DNA from: Zantedeschia hybrid cultivar
Taxonomy: Eukaryota; Streptophyta; Magnoliopsida; Alismatales; Araceae
Direction: 5' to 3'
DNA length: 64,000 bases
Assembly (NCBI GenBank): GCA_030544215.1
Contig: JARZZO010000008.1
Coordinates: 32,589,614 to 32,653,613 of the forward strand
Below are positions 58,277 to 64,000 of the stretch, piece by piece. Below the pieces are notes generated by a model, which saw nothing but the letters and a program-made list of their open reading frames with translations, had not been told where the DNA came from and searched no databases. The first letter of the stretch is position 1. Each line of letters opens with the position of its first letter. The position numbers and the translations under genes were made by a program.

Positions 58277-59840
58277 TGTAAGGAATCGACATGAACGCAG
58301 CGGAAATAAAAAATGATTCCATTGTATCGGTTGCTGGGGTCGTAAAACGGACATTAAAATCTAAGCAGGAAGAACAGTTCTTCACCTTTGCGGGGTTTCG
58401 AATCTCCCGTGGATGATGCCGACTCGGTAATCGCGCATGCGCACGATCTCTATAGGTATCCACACGAGTTCCTGCAGCAGACGCGATTTCCTCCTCGACT
58501 TGAGTGCTCCGACCAGATCTCAAATCCACCATGCGCGGAGAGAGACAGATCCACTCCAAGAGAGAGAGAAGGAGAGAGAGAGGAGAGAGAGAATCTGGGG
58601 AGTAAAATTCGTCCAACTAACTTTTTACCCCTCCCCCTTGGCCCTCCTTATATAGAAATAAGGATAAGCACAAGAGTTAATCCTCATAATTATCCAAGAG
58701 TTTGACCTTGGATAATTCTCCATTAAATCTTCATGTTTATCCTGCAGCTTTTCATAAAAACCCAGATAAGCATGAAATTTAATGTCTCTCACCGTCTGAC
58801 GAGAACTGTTATGTGTGTGACCCTCTAGGCCCATATATCAGTCCGATTGTAGGCCCATTAAACTTAGAACTGTTTCTTGAGTTTAATATTTATTAATTAA
58901 CATTTAAACATCATATGTTAAATGATTAATTTAATAAACAAGTGAATTATCATCTGATGATCAAATCACTTGGCCTTCTGATCATGAACAACACCAAACA
59001 CTACCTCATGATCCCAGAAGATATAAGGGATACTGTTCCCTTTAATTCAACCTTTCCGTTTGCAGATGCCGCGCAGATATAATCCTTCACTCATGCAATG
59101 TCCCAATAACGCAAGGGTATGGTTTTATAGTCAAACCCTTTTTCGCATTATCCAGATGGATTCTAATACACAGTTAATATCTAGAAAGATATCTCTTTCA
59201 TTTGACCCTGGCCAGAGATTTCTGTGTACACATCCATAGGACATTCTTTCTCCAATCTTATACTAAGAGTGAGTGATCCCTTATTGTTCACTCAATTACC
59301 TTCGCAAGCTTTCCACTGTACCTGAAAGACCGATTATAGTGGACTTAATGGTTAAAGTCTACGAGTCAGAGAATTAAGATACAATGGTCCACAAACAAGG
59401 TATCATTGGTGACTCAGGTCAAAGGACCAACTGTGCTACTGCAACGATTGAATTCCCTGGTTGACTAATAGGTATAATTACCATCCAGGAATTCTTATTT
59501 GGGTCTGTTCAGTGAACTCATTCTCTAATGAGCACCCACTTGTTTGTCTTAGTGTCACCACACGAGTAAATGTGAGATCACTCACCATCATCACATAAGC
59601 AGACATAACTTGTGTCGATCTTATCAGATATTTAATGTCCATCTCAAATATCCTATGATCGAGAACTATTTAAGACAATTGCTTTAGGATATTGATCTCT
59701 TCAATATCCCATACATTTGTCTATGGACCTTCATTACGATAGTCGTTTGCGAGAACTATTAAATGAAGAAATAATTGCCTTTATTAATAATCTGAATTAG
59801 AATGTACAATGATTGGCTTTGAGGCCACCCAATTCTAACA
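58277..59840 (-). repeat. 5' LTR of the minus-strand Copia element
   Basis: 1564 bp, nearly identical to 50386-51972. The main length difference includes a gap of about 20 bp near 59698. Confidence 0.95.
58646..58655 (-). promoter_or_regulatory. LTR TATA box of the minus-strand Copia element
   Basis: CTATATAAGG on the minus strand, conserved in the other LTR at 50757-50766. Confidence 0.6.
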
Positions 59841-59845
59841 GTCTC

Positions 59846-59960
59846 CACCTTCACCGCGTTCCGAATCCCCGTCGGGCCTCTTCTCCGATCTGATCCAGCT
59901 TCGGATCCCAACTTCGGATTCCAGCTTCGGAATCCGATCGTGATAGCTTCGGCTACATCA
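59846..59960 (+). repeat. 3' LTR of the Tat element, part 2
   Basis: The last 115 bp of the LTR resume after the Copia insertion and end GGCTACATCA, followed by the AGTAT duplication. Confidence 0.95.
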
Positions 59961-59965
59961 AGTAT

Positions 59966-60040
59966 GAATAATTTGTAACAGTTTTACGTACATATCTTAC
60001 GGTTTTATGATGTAAGGACATTCTACTTTTGTTGTAGTGT
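59966..60040. mobile_element. Possible right end of a CACTA-like element
   Basis: The sequence ends in TTTTGTTGTAGTG, the complement of CACTACAACAAAA, which is a common plant CACTA terminus. It shares AACAGTTTTA- and GTATGTAC-like words with 31400-31868. The opposite terminus was not found, so the call is weak. Confidence 0.3.
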
Positions 60041-60352
60041 ATATTGCTAGCAAATTATTCAATTAAAGGCCCGGATGAAACCTCTCGCACCCTTAATCTC
60101 CAACATTTTAACAGAAATTAGCTGAGAAATAACGAGCTGCAAATTGACCAGCTAAAACCGGTCCTACATCTCACATGTAGGGAGGAAATGACGGCGTGCA
60201 AGGGGAAGGAAGTGGTACGACTCCTGCAAGACCACATGCAGCTGCCGTTTTGATTTCTGGCTTTGAACCACTTATTAGGCAGTAATGGTCCATTAGTAGG
60301 TAACACATCCGATGATCGTATCATGCAGCAACGGAGAGACAGATGCGAATCA

Positions 60353-60639
60353 TGTTGAAGTTATTGGGTCATTCAACTCAAAACTTTAAGACAATGAGTA
60401 GAATAGGCACTATCTACTAAACATATTTTGATTTTGTTTTTTTTCTGATATAAGATTATTTTAACATGTTTTCTGATTTTAGGTTCTATCACGTGAACCA
60501 CAAATATGAGTTGTTTGGCACCGATTCATAACGATGGATTTTGATACTATGTTGAAGTTATTGGGTCATCCGACTCAAAATCTTAAAACAATGAGTAGAA
60601 TAGGCACCATCTGTTTTTTGATATAAGACTATTCTAACA
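60353..60639 (-). mobile_element. TRIM miniature LTR retrotransposon
   Basis: Two direct repeats, 60353-60466 and 60550-60639, both run from TGTTGAAGTTATTGGGTCAT to a GATATAAGA...TAACA end. On the minus strand the 5' copy is followed by TAGTATCAAAATCC, a mutated form of the TGGTATCAGAGC primer site. The interior is only about 83 bp and has no coding capacity. No clear target duplication is left. Confidence 0.65.
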
Positions 60640-60697
60640 CATCCTTCGCTATATACGACACATACATGCATGCCTATCAGCCACTAGCAAAGTCTCC

Positions 60698-61264
60698 TCA
60701 ACCGAACGACCACAACCGATAGTCCTCACCGCCAATGTCCTCCGGAGAGGAGTCACCCACCCCCTCTCCATATGGCACCGTCCACTCCGGACTCGGAAAG
60801 CCAGCCAACGGGTCCTCCGGCCACTGCAGCATGTTCCCCCAATCACTCACGTCAACACCTTCCTCTGCCCTCCCCTTGGTCTCTGTCTCCCCCGGTGGCA
60901 TGGACGCGTGCTTGGCAGCGACCTCCCGTATCTGCTCATGTGTTAACCCGCCGCCGCTGGCAGGGGGTACGTCCTCGGGAAGGCAGTGCGGAAGGTTGAA
61001 CGTGGCAGTGGGACCGCGCAGGCACAGGACAGCTGCATCATAGGCCCGGGCAGCCTTCTCTGCTGTGTCGTAGGAACCCAGCCATATCCTCTCCCGGCTG
61101 TTGGGAATCCGCACCTCCGCCACCCAGCTGCCCCACTTGCGCATCCTTACGCCCTTGTAGTGGCCCGCTGCTGGACCTTGGCCGATCTTACCATCCTGGC
61201 TAGGGGAGGCCCTCCGCCTCGAGGATGAAGGAGGCTGGCCGGGGTCCTTGCCAGGGAACGACAT
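60698..61264 (-). CDS. AP2/ERF transcription factor, DREB group II (A-5-like)
   Basis: A complete, intronless 188-residue protein. The AP2 domain is residues 35-92 (HYKGVRMRKWGSWVAEVR through WLGSY, AARAYDAA, to FNLP). Val at domain position 14 places it in the DREB branch; position 19 is Ile rather than the Glu of typical DREBs, as in the ERF group II proteins with NSRERIWLGSY. The N-terminus is basic and Ser/Pro-rich (SSSRRRASPS), a possible nuclear signal. The C-terminus is acidic (SSPEDIGGEDYRLWSFG), likely activating; no EAR repressor motif is seen. AP2 domains of this branch bind DRE/CRT or GCC-type sites in promoters of stress or developmental genes. ATG at 61262-61264 is the first ATG of the frame and lies about 80 bp after a TATA box. 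GC content is far above the flanks. It is flanked by TRIM elements on both sides. Confidence 0.93.
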   Translation of the reverse strand: MSFPGKDPGQPPSSSRRRASPSQDGKIGQGPAAGHYKGVRMRKWGSWVAEVRIPNSRERIWLGSYDTAEKAARAYDAAVLCLRGPTATFNLPHCLPEDVPPASGGGLTHEQIREVAAKHASMPPGETETKGRAEEGVDVSDWGNMLQWPEDPLAGFPSPEWTVPYGEGVGDSSPEDIGGEDYRLWSFG

Positions 61265-61342
61265 AGAGGGAGTGAAAGAGGTCGGCAGGGGAAGAGTACC
61301 CGGTCGATGGTGTAAGGATGGGACGTGGAGTTTCCGCTAGGG

Positions 61343-61351
61343 CATAAATAG
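61343..61351 (-). promoter_or_regulatory. TATA-like box of the ERF gene
   Basis: The minus strand reads CTATTTATG about 80 bp upstream of the ATG, implying a 5' UTR of about 50 nt. Confidence 0.5.
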
Positions 61352-61659
61352 ATGCAGCATACCGTCCTACTACGCTGCCGATGACCACGTTTAAGTCTCC
61401 GCGAACCCTGTCCACCAAACTACATTCTCCGTTCGTGCAATGGACGGCGATAGCGAGACATCAACTCATCCAACTGAAGTTGGAAACCCTTTGGTTGGGT
61501 CAAAGTTCTCCATCGATATCTTCTACCTGTTGTTATTGCTGCTATCCTTTGGCCTGTTTACACCAATACGTACCGTTACATAATCGTCCATATGACCGAA
61601 AATCGCTAAATGTATGAATTAAATTTTATGGTTAGACTTTTCCTAGGACTAAACATTTA

Positions 61660-61959
61660 TGTTGGAGCGGTTATATAATAGTCTTACATCGGATAATTTC
61701 AGTTGTGGCCAGTGCTTATGATCTTGGGCCCCTTCAAACTCAACACCCGGATTTTATGGTTTGTAAGATGGTATCAGAGCAGGGTCTGACCCAACTTTAT
61801 CTTCTAATTTGCGCTACCTCATGTTATCTAATTTTCACGGCCCATCTTGGCCGCGAGGGGGAGTGTTGGAGTGGCTATATAATAGTCTTACATCGGATAA
61901 TTTCAGTTGTGGCCAGTGCTTATGATTTTGGGCCCCTTCAAACTCAACACCCGGGTTTG
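61660..61959 (+). mobile_element. TRIM miniature LTR retrotransposon
   Basis: Direct repeats 61660 to about 61755 and 61864 to about 61959 start TGTTGGAG and run through a shared TTACATCGGATAATTTC block to CAACACCCGG. A primer site TGGTATCAGAGC lies at 61769-61780 and a polypurine tract CGAGGGGGAG at 61853-61862. The interior is about 100 bp and non-coding. The exact LTR end (CAACA or a few bases later) is uncertain. Confidence 0.82.
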
Positions 61960-61972
61960 CCATGAGGAGGAG

Positions 61973-62075
61973 TGTTGGCTATTGGCCCATGGTGGTTTTG
62001 GACAATTAGTCCTATATCGGTTTCTAAATTATGGTTCCAGTGCTAACCCTGTGCCTCTAAACTTCAACACCGCAG
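61973..62075 (+). mobile_element. Additional diverged TRIM LTR
   Basis: Directly after a GAGGAGGAG purine tract the sequence again starts TGTTGG and shows TAGTCCTATATCGG, CCAGTGCT and CTTCAACACC in the same order as the 61660 LTR, but diverged. It may be a solo LTR or the edge of a second tandem element. Confidence 0.5.
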
Positions 62076-62544
62076 TTTTGGGATTTCATCTATTTATGAT
62101 GTACAGAACAAAAATATACACTTTTCTTTATCAACTATCATATGCATTAATGTTGCGTTTGTTAATACAAAATTTATTCGACAGTGACTGATGTACAATT
62201 GTTGTGCATTAAAGTCTGAGAGGGTCCAGTTTTGTTGGCCCATTAACAGATGGGTCGGCCCGTAAAAGGGTGCCCTGGCCCGTTGCCAGGGCAGTTGGGC
62301 CTTTTAGCCGGCGGGCCCCTACGTCTGGGCTCCCGCAGAGGGTCCTTGAATCCGAAACAGACCCCAGCGCCTTGCGGGCGCAGGAGACTTCCTACCTAAG
62401 GAAGTCCCCTTCCAAATCTACCTCCGATCTGTAGATAACGGAGACCAGTACCAAGTAAGAGAAGCCAAAATTTCGTCCTGGGGATCAAATCGGGCTTCCT
62501 CTGTTTGTTCTCCAATCGGACTCAATTATCGCCTCAGGCCTGTC

Positions 62545-62555
62545 CTTATAAAAGG
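62545..62555 (+). promoter_or_regulatory. LTR TATA box
   Basis: CTTATAAAAGG within the LTR, about 230 bp before the PBS. Confidence 0.6.
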
Positions 62556-62783
62556 AACCCCCCGGGTAAGCTCAGGAGGTATGTTCCACATCTTGTGTCT
62601 TTGCCTAGTCTCTCTCTGCCCTTACATACTTTGACTTAGGCATCGGAGGGGATTCCTCCGGATCGCAACCGAGGTCTACTCTGACCTAGTGTCTGTCTTA
62701 CAGGGACATAGGGAACTTTTCTATGATTTGGAGGAGTCTTTACGGTCTGATTCCGATTGGACGAATCTTCGACCTAACATTTT

Positions 62784-62800
62784 TGGCGCCGTCTGTGAGA
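62784..62800 (+). other. Primer binding site, Tat type
   Basis: TGGCGCCGTCTGTGAGA lies four bases after the LTR end; it differs by one base from the site at 32825. Confidence 0.85.
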
Positions 62801-62814
62801 AACAACAAAAAGTA

Positions 62815-63988
62815 ATGGCCAGAAAGAACAACAACCACTCGCAGCGCGGTCTCCATATTGATCTTCCTACCCTTCCAATTGATGTTCAGTCGTTTCCTCC
62901 GCCGGCCGACCATTGTTCTGTCCCTCTACCTATCCAAGTCCCTGCCGTCCAGGCCAACATTCCCTTGGCACCTGCCGCCGCACCTGAGGGGGTCGGAGAC
63001 CTGCCCCCACTAGGGGACCTCCAGCAAGGAGGACTCCCATTCGTGATAGTGCTGCTGCGATGGCTGGGGGAGCGGCTTTATCGCATAAAGGGTCTCCAAG
63101 CAGGTGACCCTGCACCGACCAAACCCGCAGCAAGAACTCCAACCAACTGCTCCTCCAGGTTCCCGGGCTTCATGGGTACCGCGAGGACCTCATCAAGGAG
63201 ACCAGCAGCTAGAGCAACGCCAACCGACCCACCAGGCAAGCCGAAGATGATCGCAGATGCGGTCGGAGAAGGGTCGGCACCAACGCCAGTGATCCTCAAC
63301 TTCCTCCAACGGTTCTACAACGGCGTCTTCGGAGCGCCGCTCTCATCACGGTTAAGGGAGAGGTGATTCACGGAGGAGGTCATCCGACCACTCGTCAGGG
63401 TCCTCTACTTTCCAGAGTCGGCGGACTTCTCGGGGTGATCGGCAACGCCCAAGATATCCTTCAAACAAAGACCGCGTTCGGAAGCTGGAGGAGCACGTAG
63501 AAAGGTTGCTCTGGCATGATTAAAATGCTGGACTTGATAACGGAGAGGGTGCCCGGTAATGCTTTACCAGGCGTGTCCTGAAGGCGCCCTTGCCACTCTG
63601 TTTCCAGATGTCATCATTGAATAGATATGACGGCACCCGAGACCCAGACGACCACCTACAGTCTTTTGAGAGCACTTTTCACTTGCTGGACGCGCCTGAT
63701 GCTATCCGGTGTCATTCCTTCCCCACAACCCTAGAAGGGCTCGCCCGACGATGGTTCGTGCAACTCAAGCCGGGCTCCATCAACAGTTTCTCCGAGTTAA
63801 GGAGGGCCTTCAGGAGTAACTTGGTAGCTAGTCGGCATACCCCCACCACGACTGCAATGATGTCCTCCATGAGGCAAGGGAAAGAAGAGACCTTGCGAAA
63901 GTTCTGGACCCACTTCCATAAGGCAGCCCTCAAGATCCCCAACTTGGACATGCTGAACGCCGCACAATATTTTATTGCCGTGATTTAA
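62815..63988 (+). pseudogene. Tat-like gag, frameshifted
   Basis: ATG at 62815 opens a Pro-rich N-terminal part that stops at 63366. The retrotransposon gag domain is in another frame at 63590-63988 (RYDGTRDPDDHLQSF, GLARRWFVQL, ETLRKFWTHFHKAALKI), so at least one indel lies between 63300 and 63590. The frame ends in TAA-type sequence just before the window edge. Confidence 0.8.
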
Positions 63989-64000
63989 AACCAACAAGTT

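Larger units (their letters stand above)
50386..59840 (-). mobile_element. Full-length Ty1/copia element, minus strand
   Basis: It starts TGTAAGGAATCGAC and ends CCCAATTCTAACA on the plus strand, with target duplication GTCTC (50381-50385 and 59841-59845) inside the Tat 3' LTR. In element orientation: 5' LTR 58277-59840, PBS, leader of about 2.3 kb, gag-pol 55928-51987, polypurine tract (complement of TTCTCCCACTTGG, 51973-51985), 3' LTR 50386-51972. Pol order protease, integrase, RT, RNase H is the copia order. The leader repeats and LTR ends show it is a relative of the decayed element at 17626. It is dead because of in-frame stops. Confidence 0.95.
31869..59960 (+). mobile_element. Ty3/gypsy Tat-lineage element, doubly interrupted
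   Basis: It is bounded by TGATGAG...CTACATCA LTRs and the target duplication AGTAT (31864-31868 and 59961-59965). Its own parts are 31869-37324, 44386-50385 and 59846-59960; the rest is two later insertions. Order: 5' LTR, PBS, gag, protease, RT, RNase H, second RNase H, integrase, tandem repeats, antisense gene, polypurine tract, 3' LTR. The dual RNase H, the antisense ORF and the tandem repeats define the Tat group. Both LTRs are 954 bp once the insertion is removed. The coding frames carry several stops and one frameshift, so it is dead. Confidence 0.95.
62217..64000 (+). mobile_element. Tat-like gypsy element, 5' part, cut by the window end
   Basis: It has LTR-like sequence with GGCCC-rich words, a TATA box, an end ...CTAACA at 62779, a Tat-type PBS and gag. 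The left LTR edge lies somewhere in 62188-62217; without the 3' LTR it cannot be fixed. It is a different family from the element at 31869, though the PBS is nearly the same. Confidence 0.8.

Noticed and set aside
60735..61043. Plus-strand frames opposite the ERF gene
   Set aside because: GC-rich shadow frames; the minus strand encodes a clear AP2 domain.

Overview
The window is plant nuclear DNA from a TE-rich angiosperm chromosome. The evidence is Ty3/gypsy elements of the plant Tat and chromovirus (Tekay/Del-like) types, plant Ty1/copia elements primed at TGGTATCAGAGC, plant RTE-type LINE and TRIM elements, a Transposase_24 (Ptta/En/Spm) coding remnant and a DREB-type AP2/ERF gene. The GC-rich, intronless ERF gene would fit a monocot, but the species cannot be fixed from this sequence. 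About four fifths of the window is transposable element, mostly nested.

Layout. 1-1320: terminal exons of an unidentified gene. 1988-3094: AT-rich low-complexity repeats. 3190-10416: a decayed Copia LTR (minus strand) split by an RTE LINE, which is itself split by a solo LTR (4787-6939, TSD CAAGG); a second solo LTR of the same family, inverted, lies at 7945-10416 (TSD AAATA). 11842-16646: a third solo LTR (TSD CCTTT) holding a fourth, nested one (12140-14846, TSD GCCCC). 16741-27029: a Transposase_24 gene remnant broken by a decayed full-length Copia element (17626-26840, TSD GTCTA). 27030-31868: mostly anonymous, with a SINE and one possible minus-strand terminal exon. 31869-59960: a Tat gypsy element (TSD AGTAT) carrying a spliced antisense gene. 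It is interrupted by a young gag-only gypsy element (37325-44380, TSD CTACA), and its 3' LTR is interrupted by a minus-strand Copia element (50386-59840, TSD GTCTC). 60353-62075: an intact ERF gene flanked on both sides by miniature TRIM retrotransposons. About 62217-64000: the 5' part of another Tat-like gypsy element that runs off the window.

How the parts relate. The only intact non-TE protein gene seen is the ERF gene at 60698-61264. The only intact TE open frame is the 346-residue Gag of the gag-only element, which would need reverse transcriptase and integrase from a relative. Seven insertions can be closed on matching 5-bp target duplications, so the order of events can be read directly. 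The signals I find least explained by ordinary annotation are the array of GGCGTC/GACGCC inverted repeats inside the chromovirus-type LTR family, a fourfold TTGTG/CACAA hairpin in the leader of both Copia elements, and the self-contained antisense gene (TATA box plus introns) in the Tat element.
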